Made by a program: the position numbers and the translations under genes
The notes under the pieces: generated by a model
What the model was told of the DNA's origin: nothing
Seen by the model: the letters and a program-made list of their open reading frames with translations, nothing else
The model's database searches: none
Assembly (NCBI GenBank): GCA_050944685.1
Contig: JBMNRP010000009.1
Coordinates: forward strand, 1-64,000
From: CADBRN01 sp050944685
GTDB taxonomy: Bacteria; Bacillota; Clostridia; Lachnospirales; Lachnospiraceae
Length of the DNA stretch: 64,000 nt
Reading direction: 5' to 3'
Part shown: positions 37,659 to 45,047 of the stretch, piece after piece
Layout of the letters: every line of letters starts with the position of its first letter
How positions within the stretch are numbered: position 1 is the stretch's first letter

Positions 37659-39245
37659 TTATTTTCCGCTGTCTCCGTAGTTGGAAAGAACGCGGGCGGA
37701 GGGATCGTTGACATCGCAGCCCTCCCAGTTTTTGTTCGGCATCCAGAAGTCAACGACCATCTGAGACTGGCCAGGGTAGTATTTTTCGAAAATTTCGCGG
37801 TACAGCAGAGATTCTTTCGTGAAGGGAGTCGCGTGCTGAAACGCTTTCCGCCTCTCCTCGTATTCTTCGTCTGTGTACAGGCTCTCCGCATACTCCTGCA
37901 GATCGTCCCGGAGAGAATGTCCGACGGCGTCCGAGAAAGCGGCTTTTTCGCGCATCAGGATCGAGTAGGGAATCAGACCATCTGTCGCAAACGCGTTTCT
38001 CAGAAGGTATTTTCCCTTTCCGTATTTGTTCAGCTTCCTTTCCGGATCGATGTGCATGACGTAGTCGACGAAATCCAGGTCGCCGAACGGTACGCGCGCC
38101 TCCAGGCTGTTTACGCTGATGCAGCGGTCCGCGCGAAGAACATCGTACATATGTATCTCATGAATTCGCTTCTCGGCCTCTTTCTGGAACGCGTCTGCGC
38201 TGGGGGCAAAATCCGTATATTTGTAGCCGAACAGTTCATCGGAAATTTCGCCGGTCAGAAGAACGCGGATGTCGGTGTTCTCGTGGATGTATTTGCACAC
38301 AAGGTACATTCCGATCGAAGCGCGGATGGTCGTGATATCGTAGGTTCCGAGTGCCTTGACGACGGGGTCGAGCGCTTTGAGTACATCATCCTTTGTAATG
38401 ATGACCTCCGTGTGGTCGCTGTGGATGTATTCCGCCACCTGACGCGCGTATTTCAGGTCGATCGCGTCGATGTCCATTCCGATGGCGAAGGTACGGATCG
38501 GCTTATCGAGAAGCTTCGCCGCGATTCCGCAGACCAGGGAGGAATCCAGACCCCCCGAGAGCAGGAAGCCGACCGGCGTGTCGGAATCAAGACGTTTCTC
38601 TACGCCGCGGATCAGCTTGTCGTGGATGTTTTTCGCGATGGTCTCCATGCTGTCGTGCGAGTAGGAGCGGATGTCTGTCATATCCCGGTAGCAGATGAAT
38701 CTTCCGTCTTTGTAGTAGTGACCGGGCGGAAAGGGCTCGATCCGTTCCACCAGCCCCGTCAGGTTTTTCGGCTCTGAGGCAAAGACGATGGTGCCCTTTC
38801 TGTCGTAGCCGTAATAAAGCGGGCGGATTCCGATCGGGTCGCGCGCGGCGACGTAGGAATCCGTTTTCGCGTCATAGAGTACCAGCGCGAATTCCGCATC
38901 CAGCCAGCGAAACATGTTCACTCCCTGGCGCTCCCACATCGGGAGAAGAATCTCGCAGTCGCTGTCGCTTTCAAACGTATAGCCTTCTTTGATCAGAAGT
39001 TCCTTGATCGGCCGGAAGCCGTAAATCTCACCGTTGCAGACAAGAGCACTTCCGTCCTCCCGGACAAAAGGCTGCATGCCGGAGGCGGTCAGACCCATGA
39101 TCGACAGGCGGTTGAAGCCGAGAAATCCGTTCCCTGTGTCGATGATTCTCCTGTCATCCGGTCCGCGCGAAGTCGTCGCAGCCAGCGCCTTCGCCACAGT
39201 TTCCCTGGAAGCGGTTGTCCCGCAGTATCCCATTATTGAACACAT
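37659..39245 (-). CDS. asnB: Asparagine synthase (glutamine-hydrolysing)
   Basis: 528 aa from the ATG at 39245, which puts the catalytic Cys directly after Met (MCSIMGYCG). GGGAGGTA lies 6 nt upstream. N-terminal class II glutamine amidotransferase with the NGEIYG segment and RDPIGIRPLYYG. C-terminal synthetase with PP-loop FLLSGGLDSSLV, TGEISDELFGYKY and the LRADRCISVNSLEARVPF segment. It converts Asp plus Gln plus ATP to Asn. Transcription is opposite to purF. A hairpin terminator lies inside its leader. Confidence 0.95.
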   Translation of the reverse strand: MCSIMGYCGTTASRETVAKALAATTSRGPDDRRIIDTGNGFLGFNRLSIMGLTASGMQPFVREDGSALVCNGEIYGFRPIKELLIKEGYTFESDSDCEILLPMWERQGVNMFRWLDAEFALVLYDAKTDSYVAARDPIGIRPLYYGYDRKGTIVFASEPKNLTGLVERIEPFPPGHYYKDGRFICYRDMTDIRSYSHDSMETIAKNIHDKLIRGVEKRLDSDTPVGFLLSGGLDSSLVCGIAAKLLDKPIRTFAIGMDIDAIDLKYARQVAEYIHSDHTEVIITKDDVLKALDPVVKALGTYDITTIRASIGMYLVCKYIHENTDIRVLLTGEISDELFGYKYTDFAPSADAFQKEAEKRIHEIHMYDVLRADRCISVNSLEARVPFGDLDFVDYVMHIDPERKLNKYGKGKYLLRNAFATDGLIPYSILMREKAAFSDAVGHSLRDDLQEYAESLYTDEEYEERRKAFQHATPFTKESLLYREIFEKYYPGQSQMVVDFWMPNKNWEGCDVNDPSARVLSNYGDSGK

Positions 39246-39378
39246 AATCATTACCTCCCTCGGCTTCTGCCCTCTTATATACCAGATAAATAATTTGGTC
39301 GGTTCCGTCCGCTGCAGCCGCTGCTGAAATGTCCCGGAAATAATTTTCCCGTGTGGCTGCCGGCACCACAGACGAATA

Positions 39379-39415
39379 AAAAAGGCGCTTCGGTCAGATG
39401 ACCAAAGCGCCTTTG
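39379..39415 (-). terminator. Promoter-proximal terminator in the asnB leader (attenuator candidate)
   Basis: On the minus strand a 15-bp stem (AAAGGCGCTTTGGTC with GACCGAAGCGCCTTT), loop ATCT, is followed directly by TTTTTT. It begins within about 10 nt of the predicted asnB transcript start. No gene lies upstream on this strand to need it. Confidence 0.72.
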
Positions 39416-39425
39416 CTTTGACCTT

Positions 39426-39453
39426 AGTATACACGGATCAGAAAAAATGTCAA
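39426..39453 (-). promoter_or_regulatory. Promoter of asnB
   Basis: Minus strand TTGACA (39453-39448), 16-nt spacer, TATACT (39431-39426). Confidence 0.75.
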
Positions 39454-39486
39454 TAAGTTTCTTGGAATTACCCCGGGAGTTGGGTA

Positions 39487-39515
39487 TTTACAAGAAATTG
39501 GATTTGCTGTAATAT
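39487..39515 (+). promoter_or_regulatory. Promoter of the purF-pyrG transcript
   Basis: TTTACA (39487-39492), 17-nt spacer, TAATAT (39510-39515). It is divergent from the asnB promoter and about 33 nt away. Confidence 0.65.
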
Positions 39516-39528
39516 CTATAAATGAGTC

Positions 39529-39598
39529 GGGAGAAATCCCGTTCGGAAGTGAGGCGAAGTTGTCAGCAGATCAGGCAGTATCGCCCTTTTTTATTTTT
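39529..39598 (+). promoter_or_regulatory. purF leader: hexaloop hairpin followed by a terminator-like hairpin
   Basis: Just after the predicted start, CGGG-AGAAAT-CCCG forms a 4-bp hairpin. Then GGCGA pairs with TCGCC around a 23-nt loop and is followed by CTTTTTTATTTTTT. The transcript would end about 80 nt from its start unless antiterminated. The 5-bp terminator stem is short, so efficiency is uncertain. I do not recognise a known riboswitch. Confidence 0.5.
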
Positions 39599-39687
39599 TC
39601 CCGGGGCACCCGCCTCCGGACCGGACCGTTCTTTTTTTGATATCAGCAGATCCTCTGCACACCATTTCAATCATATTGACAGATAGA

Positions 39688-39780
39688 ATGAATCACGTCC
39701 GGACGATACGGACGGAAGAGATCGGCAGAATCAGGAAGATTACCTCGGATGGCGGTGTCATTATCTGGGATGAGGAATAA
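39688..39780 (+). CDS. Possible 30-residue ORF upstream of purF
   Basis: ATG 39688 to TAA 39780, ending 3 nt before the purF ATG, so the purF ribosome binding site lies inside it. It reads MNHVRTIRTEEIGRIRK with an acidic end IIWDEE. There is no good ribosome binding site of its own. It could be a coupling leader peptide or chance. Not recognised. Confidence 0.25.
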   Translation: MNHVRTIRTEEIGRIRKITSDGGVIIWDEE

Positions 39781-39783
39781 GAG

Positions 39784-41211
39784 ATGCAGCATTTTGAGAC
39801 AGACGAGCATGGAGTGGGAGAGGAGTGCGGCGTTTTCGGCGCCTTTGACAGAGACGGCGGAAATGTCGCTCCGTTTGTTTATTACGGGATCTGTTCCCTT
39901 CAGCACAGGGGGCAGGAGTCCTGCGGAATCGCGGTTTCCGAGACACAGGGACCTCCGAATAATGTTCAGTATCACAAGGATCTGGGACTTGTGAGCGAGG
40001 TTTTTAAAAAGAAGGATCTGGAAGTGCTCTGCGGAGATATCGGAATCGGTCACTGCCGGTACTCGACGACCGGAGCTCCCAGCCGGGAAAATGCCCAGCC
40101 GCTCGTTCTGAATTATGTGAAGGGAACGATTTCGCTTGCGCACAACGGAAATCTGATCAATACGGCGGAGCTTCGCAACGAGCTCGAATACAATGGTGCG
40201 ATTTTTCATACCACGACGGATTCTGAGCTGATTGCCTACCTGATCGCGCGTGAGCGCGTGAGAACGCCCAGCATCGAGGCGGCGGTGAAGAATTCCGTGA
40301 AAAGACTGGAGGGCGGATTTGCACTTGTGGTGATGAGCCCGAGAAAACTGATCGCCGTGAGGGACCCTCTCGGTCTGAAACCGCTCTGTCTCGGGATTCG
40401 CGACAATATGGTTGTGGTTGCTTCCGAGAGCTGTGCGATCAAAGCGGCCGGAGCCAGATTCGTCCGCGACATCGAGCCCGGCGAGATTGTGACCATCACT
40501 CAGAATGAAGTGAAATCGGACATGGAGCTCGCCCAGGAAAAGCACGCCAGATGTGTGTTTGAGTATATTTATTTTGCCCGCCTGGACAGCAGAATCGACG
40601 GCGTGAGCGTCTACGACGCCCGGATCCGCGCGGGAAGGCTTCTTGCCAGGACTGCTCCGGTCGATGCGGACATCGTCGCGGGAGTTCCGGATTCCGGACT
40701 GACAGCGGCCAGAGGATACGCGCTGGAAGCGGGCATTCCCTTTGAGATCATCTTTTATAAAAACAGTTACATCGGAAGAACCTTTATCAAGCCGACGCAG
40801 GCGGAGCGGGAGACGAGCGTCAAGCTGAAGCTTTCCGTTCTGGAGCCGGCGGTGAAGGGAAAGAAAATTGTCCTGGTAGACGATTCGATCGTCCGGGGGA
40901 CGACGATGGCCAATCTGATCACGATGCTGAAGCAGGCGGGGGCAGAGGAGGTTCATGTGCGCATCAGCGCGCCGCCCTTCCTCTATCCGTGTTACTACGG
41001 GACGGATGTGCCCTCGAATTCCCAGCTGATCGCCTCCTCGCACACGGAGGAGGAAATCTGCCGGATCATCGGCGCCGATTCGCTGGCTTATATGAGGATC
41101 GGGGATCTCCCCGAGATGGCCGGCCACAAAGACATCTGTGCGGCGTGCTTCGACCAGAATTATCCGACGAGAATACCCGTGGAAGACCATATGAGAGGGG
41201 TTAAGGAATGA
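39784..41211 (+). CDS. purF: Amidophosphoribosyltransferase
   Basis: 475 aa. A 14-residue propeptide precedes the catalytic Cys (EECGVFGAF, Cys15), followed by LQHRGQES, the Ntn amidotransferase domain, GHCRYST and AHNGNL. The C-terminal PRTase has the PRPP loop VLVDDSIVRGTT. Late Cys residues (CYYGTD, CAACF) could bind a 4Fe-4S cluster as in Bacillus PurF. It catalyses the first committed step of purine synthesis, using Gln. Its TGA overlaps the pyrG ATG (ATGA at 41208-41211). Confidence 0.96.
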   Translation: MQHFETDEHGVGEECGVFGAFDRDGGNVAPFVYYGICSLQHRGQESCGIAVSETQGPPNNVQYHKDLGLVSEVFKKKDLEVLCGDIGIGHCRYSTTGAPSRENAQPLVLNYVKGTISLAHNGNLINTAELRNELEYNGAIFHTTTDSELIAYLIARERVRTPSIEAAVKNSVKRLEGGFALVVMSPRKLIAVRDPLGLKPLCLGIRDNMVVVASESCAIKAAGARFVRDIEPGEIVTITQNEVKSDMELAQEKHARCVFEYIYFARLDSRIDGVSVYDARIRAGRLLARTAPVDADIVAGVPDSGLTAARGYALEAGIPFEIIFYKNSYIGRTFIKPTQAERETSVKLKLSVLEPAVKGKKIVLVDDSIVRGTTMANLITMLKQAGAEEVHVRISAPPFLYPCYYGTDVPSNSQLIASSHTEEEICRIIGADSLAYMRIGDLPEMAGHKDICAACFDQNYPTRIPVEDHMRGVKE

Positions 41212-42845
41212 CAAAGTATGTATTTGTGACAGGCGGAGTTGTGTCAGGACTCGGAAAAGGAATCACGGCGGCGTCGCTCGGAAGACTGCTGAAAGCACGC
41301 GGATACCGCGTGACCATGCAGAAGTTCGATCCGTATATCAATGTGGATCCGGGAACGATGAACCCGATCCAGCACGGCGAGGTTTTCGTCACCGACGACG
41401 GCACGGAGACCGATCTGGATCTCGGCCACTATGAGCGGTTTATTGACGAGAGTCTTGACTATAAGGCGAACGTGACCTCCGGAAAGATCTACTGGTCCGT
41501 CCTGAACAAGGAGCGCCACGGGGATTACGGCGGGGGAACCGTTCAGGTAATTCCGCACATCACAAACGAGATCAAATCCCGCTTTTTCCGTCCGTCCAAT
41601 CCGGACGAGGACCGCATCGCCATCATCGAAGTGGGAGGAACGGTCGGAGACATCGAGAGCCAGCCGTTTCTGGAGGCGATCCGTCAGTTCCAGTGGGAAG
41701 TCGGAAAAGAAAACGCGATCATGATCCATGTCACGCTGCTTCCGTATCTCCGCGTTTCCGAAGAGCTGAAGACGAAGCCGACGCAGACCAGCGTCAAGGC
41801 TCTTCAGGGCCTCGGGATTCAGCCCGATATCCTCGTCTGCCGTTCGGAGAAACCGATCACGGACGATATCCGCGACAAGATTGCCCTTTTCTGCAATGTG
41901 CCGCCGCGGCATGTCCTGCAGAATCTGGACGTTAATTATCTGTACGAGTGTCCGCTCGCGATGGAGAAGGAACATCTCGCACAGGCGGTCTGCGAGTGCC
42001 TCCACATCGATTGTCCGGAACCGGATCTGGAGAACTGGACCTCGATGGTCGACGCGATGTATTCCTCCAGAGGAGAAGTTGAGATCGCCATCGTCGGCAA
42101 ATATACGCAGCTTCACGACGCTTACCTTTCGGTTGTGGAAGCGCTGAAGCACGGCGGCATCGCAAACCGTGTCAACGTAGAGATCCGATGGGTCGATTCG
42201 GAGGATCTCGAGAAAAAGAAGGGAGACGACCGGACCCCGCAGATGCGCGCCGAAGAGTATCTGGAAGGAGTGGACGGCATCCTGATTCCCGGCGGCTTCG
42301 GCGTCCGCGGGACGGAGGGAATGATTGCCGCCGCCCGCTACGCGAGAGAAAAGAAGGTCCCGTTTCTCGGGATCTGCCTGGGCATGCAGATGGCGCTCGT
42401 GGAGTTCGCCCGAAACGTGCTCGGCTATCGCGACGCGAACAGCGCGGAGCTCGCTCCCGACACCCTGCATCCGGTGATTCATCTGATGCCGGAGCAGGAG
42501 GGAATCAAGGACATCGGAGGAACCATGCGTCTCGGTGCGTATCCGTGTGTCCTGAATGAGAAATCCAGATCTTATGCACTTTATGGAGAAAAAGAGATTT
42601 CCGAGCGGCACAGACACCGCTACGAGGTGAACAACGATTTCCGCGAGACGCTCGAGAACCACGGAATGATGATCGCCGGGACTTCTCCGGACAGGCGGAT
42701 CGTCGAGATGGTAGAGCTGGTGGATCATCCGTATTTTATCGGAACTCAGGGACATCCGGAGTTTAAGTCGAGACCAAACCGTCCGCACCCGCTTTTCGCC
42801 GGGCTTGTCGAGGCGGCCAAGAAGAAAAAAGAAGCCGGCATCTGA
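41208..42845 (+). CDS. pyrG: CTP synthase (glutamine-hydrolysing)
   Basis: 545 aa, family length. Starts MTKYVFVTGGVVSGLGKG with the synthetase P-loop, then FDPYINVDPGTMNPIQHGEV. The C-terminal class I amidotransferase has the LGICLGMQ nucleophile Cys loop and GTQGHPEF with catalytic His and Glu. It converts UTP plus Gln plus ATP to CTP. Translationally coupled to purF, pairing purine and pyrimidine synthesis on one transcript that can read on into glnA. Confidence 0.97.
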   Translation: MTKYVFVTGGVVSGLGKGITAASLGRLLKARGYRVTMQKFDPYINVDPGTMNPIQHGEVFVTDDGTETDLDLGHYERFIDESLDYKANVTSGKIYWSVLNKERHGDYGGGTVQVIPHITNEIKSRFFRPSNPDEDRIAIIEVGGTVGDIESQPFLEAIRQFQWEVGKENAIMIHVTLLPYLRVSEELKTKPTQTSVKALQGLGIQPDILVCRSEKPITDDIRDKIALFCNVPPRHVLQNLDVNYLYECPLAMEKEHLAQAVCECLHIDCPEPDLENWTSMVDAMYSSRGEVEIAIVGKYTQLHDAYLSVVEALKHGGIANRVNVEIRWVDSEDLEKKKGDDRTPQMRAEEYLEGVDGILIPGGFGVRGTEGMIAAARYAREKKVPFLGICLGMQMALVEFARNVLGYRDANSAELAPDTLHPVIHLMPEQEGIKDIGGTMRLGAYPCVLNEKSRSYALYGEKEISERHRHRYEVNNDFRETLENHGMMIAGTSPDRRIVEMVELVDHPYFIGTQGHPEFKSRPNRPHPLFAGLVEAAKKKKEAGI

Positions 42846-42886
42846 TCCGGAAAGGGGCAGATGCGGCTGAATATGGAACGAGCAAT

Positions 42887-42917
42887 GGGGCCGCAAATTT
42901 TTCTGCGGTCCCTTTTT
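42887..42917 (+). terminator. Terminator between pyrG and glnA (possible attenuator of glnA)
   Basis: GGGGCCGCA (42887-42895) pairs with TGCGGTCCC (42904-42912), then TTTTT. An upstream GCGGCT (42863-42868) can pair with GGCCGC (42889-42894), an alternative structure that would block the terminator arm. Only 33 nt separate the T-tract from the glnA ATG, leaving no room for a promoter, so glnA appears to depend on read-through. Confidence 0.75.
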
Positions 42918-42950
42918 GCCAAAAATTACTGCAGTTCAGGAGGATGAGCA

Positions 42951-44240
42951 ATGGCAAAGTACACGGAACAGGAAATATATGATCTGATCGAGGAAGAAGA
43001 CGTAAAGTTTATCCGTCTCCAGTTTGTGGATTTTTTCGGCGAGCTGAAGAATATCGCCATTACGGACGGACAGATCGAGAAGGCGGTGGCGGGGCGGATC
43101 CGCGTAGACGGTTTTCACATCCGCGGCATGAAGTATCTCGGCTATAACAGCTTTTATCTTCAGCCGGATCTGGACACGTTTGCGATCCTTCCGTGGAGAC
43201 CGCAGCGCGGAAAGGTGGCCCGCTTCCTCTGCCGGATCAGCGACGAGAACGGAAAACAGATGGAGGAGAGTTCCCGCTATATCCTGAAGAATGCCATGAA
43301 GCAGGCTTCGGAGAAGGGCTACCTCTTCGACATGAAGCCGAACTGCGAGTTTTTCCTTTTTGTCAATGATGAAAACGGCAATCCCACGACCAAGACGGGA
43401 GAGCATGCCGCCTACCTTGATATTGCCCCTCTTGACAAGGGCGAAAACGCCCGCCGCGACGTGATCCTGACGCTGGAGGAGATGGGATTTGAGGTGGAGT
43501 CTTCACACCACGAGATGGCTCCCGGTCAGCACGCCGTTTCCTTCCGCCAGAGCCGTGGAATCCGCGTGGCGGACCAGATCGAGACGTTCCGCGCGACCAT
43601 CCGCACAGTGGCGGAGCGCCACGGACTTCACGCGACGTTCATGCCGAAACCGCGGACAGACCTGATGGGATCTGCCATGGCGTTCACGATCACCGTCACC
43701 AGAGACGGGGAGGACATTCTCTCGCCCCGGAAGGAGGGGGCACCCTGCAGCGATGAGGCGCTGTCCTTTATCGCCGGCATCATGGAGCACCAGGCAGGAA
43801 TCGCTGCCTTTTCCAATCCGATCATTAATTCCTATAAGAGGCTGAAGGCGCGCTTTTACGCCCCGACGGAGCTGTTCTGGTCCACGACGGATTACTACGC
43901 CCCGCTGCGCGTCGTGAAGAACGAGCAGGGCGGAGTTTCAATTGAGTGGAAGCTGCCCGACGGGGCGGCGAACCCGTATCTGACGATTGCCATGGCGATC
44001 GCCGCCGGTGTCGACGGGATGGTGCGGGGAGCCAAGGCGGTTCCGGAAAATGAAAAGCTCGGCGATCTCCCGGCGACGCTCCGGGAGTCGGTTACGGCTT
44101 TCCAGAACGACCCGTTTCTCCGTTCGGTCTGCGGCGAGAAGTACGCGGATATGTACGTGGCCGAGAAGATGAACGAGTGGGAGCATTATTCGAAGGAAGT
44201 CACCGACTGGGAGATCCGGCAGTATCTGGACGCGATTTAA
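42951..44240 (+). CDS. Glutamine synthetase homologue with degenerate active site
   Basis: 429 aa with clear GS-I homology over the full length (MAKYTEQEIY, HATFMPKP, NPIINSYKRL, AANPYLTIAM). Key residues differ from catalytic GS: DGSS is DGFH (53-56), the metal motif EPE is NCE (131-133), HEVAPGQHE is HEMAPGQHA (Glu lost at 195), NGSGMH is MGSAMA (239-244, losing the Asn and metal-binding His), and NRSP is DYYAP (314-318). E133, E188 and E332 remain. So two of three n2-type and one of three n1-type metal ligands appear lost. It is probably not a normal GS, and may be a sensor or a ligase with another activity. It lies next to an ANTAR regulator. Confidence 0.85.
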   Translation: MAKYTEQEIYDLIEEEDVKFIRLQFVDFFGELKNIAITDGQIEKAVAGRIRVDGFHIRGMKYLGYNSFYLQPDLDTFAILPWRPQRGKVARFLCRISDENGKQMEESSRYILKNAMKQASEKGYLFDMKPNCEFFLFVNDENGNPTTKTGEHAAYLDIAPLDKGENARRDVILTLEEMGFEVESSHHEMAPGQHAVSFRQSRGIRVADQIETFRATIRTVAERHGLHATFMPKPRTDLMGSAMAFTITVTRDGEDILSPRKEGAPCSDEALSFIAGIMEHQAGIAAFSNPIINSYKRLKARFYAPTELFWSTTDYYAPLRVVKNEQGGVSIEWKLPDGAANPYLTIAMAIAAGVDGMVRGAKAVPENEKLGDLPATLRESVTAFQNDPFLRSVCGEKYADMYVAEKMNEWEHYSKEVTDWEIRQYLDAI

Positions 44241-44256
44241 TACGGAGGGATGGCTC

Positions 44257-44814
44257 ATGGGCAGTATTGTCATTGCCCTTCCTGCCTCCAAGCAGAAAAC
44301 AGCGTCGCGCATCCGCGAGCTTTTGAACCGCCACGGATTTGATGACGTGATGCTGATTACTACGGGATCCGAGACGCTTCAGGAGATCGGCAGGAGAGAC
44401 GGGGGGATTGTTATCAGCCCGACGATCCTTTCCGATATGCATTATACGGAGCTTCTGGACTATCTTCCGGACACGTTCGAGATGCTGCTTCTGGATTCCG
44501 GCGCAAATATCAGCAGCGGCCGCGTGGAGGACGTCATAGCGGTCTCAATGCCTGTAAAGGTGCACGATTTCATCGAAACCGTGCGCATGATGATGGAGGC
44601 GATCGACCGGAAGCTGTATGGACATTCCGGAAAGCAGAAGCATAAAAGGAGTGAACAGGACGAAAATTACATCCGGAACGCGAAGGCGGTTCTGATGGAG
44701 CGGAACCATATGACGGAAGAAGAGGCATACCGGTATCTGCAGAAAACCAGCATGGATACCGGAAGAAATATGGTCGAGACCGCGCAGATGGTTCTCACCA
44801 TGGCACTGATGTGA
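44257..44814 (+). CDS. ANTAR-domain RNA-binding antiterminator with pseudo-receiver
   Basis: 185 aa, with GGAGGGA 6 nt before ATG 44257. Residues 1-120 have a receiver-like fold, but the phospho-acceptor strand reads GGIVISPTILSD with no acidic residue at the Asp site. Residues about 127-185 are an ANTAR domain (NAKAVLMERNHMTEEEAYRYL, then MDTGRNMVETAQMVL). ANTAR proteins of the NasT/EutV/AmiR group bind dual hexaloop RNA hairpins and prevent termination. Such a site lies 100 nt downstream in the gltB leader. Lack of the Asp suggests control by a protein partner or ligand rather than a kinase. It is 16 nt after the GS homologue. Confidence 0.92.
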   Translation: MGSIVIALPASKQKTASRIRELLNRHGFDDVMLITTGSETLQEIGRRDGGIVISPTILSDMHYTELLDYLPDTFEMLLLDSGANISSGRVEDVIAVSMPVKVHDFIETVRMMMEAIDRKLYGHSGKQKHKRSEQDENYIRNAKAVLMERNHMTEEEAYRYLQKTSMDTGRNMVETAQMVLTMALM

Positions 44815-44866
44815 CGAAACATTGACTATATCAAAATAATATTATTAACGAATTAGAAATTAGATA

Positions 44867-44895
44867 TTGACATAGAGCAGCTGCAGTGCTACCAT
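44867..44895 (+). promoter_or_regulatory. Promoter of gltBD
   Basis: TTGACA (44867-44872), 17-nt spacer, TACCAT (44890-44895). The -10 box is weak. A second candidate starts at TTGACT 44822. Confidence 0.6.
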
Positions 44896-44915
44896 TTTTT
44901 CGATAAGAATCTGAA

Positions 44916-44973
44916 GCGGACAATGGGGTCTGACAGGCGGCAGGGATGCCGTCCCCGTTGTCCGCTTTTTTTT
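44916..44973 (+). promoter_or_regulatory. ANTAR-type dual-hexaloop attenuator in the gltB leader
   Basis: P1: stem 44917-44921 / 44928-44932, loop AATGGG. P2: stem 44936-44941 / 44948-44953, loop AGGGAT, after a 3-nt linker. Both loops have A at position 1 and G at position 4, the hallmark of ANTAR targets. The competing terminator pairs GCGGACAATGGGG (44916-44928) with CCCCGTTGTCCGC (44953-44965), one G-U, followed by eight T. P1 uses the terminator's left arm and P2 touches the right arm, so the folds are mutually exclusive. Confidence 0.88.
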
Positions 44974-45047
44974 CACGGTGACAGGACGCAGAAAAGACAG
45001 GAAAACAGAAGAGGAAGGTTGTGCCCCGTTATGAGGAGGACAGAAGA

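Noticed and set aside
39246..39425. T-box in the asnB leader.
   Set aside because: The terminator starts about 10 nt into the transcript, leaving no space for a specifier stem, and no T-box consensus is visible downstream.
39516..39600. ANTAR dual-hexaloop motif in the purF leader.
   Set aside because: One hexaloop hairpin exists (AGAAAT), but loop position 4 is A, not G, and there is no second hexaloop before the terminator.
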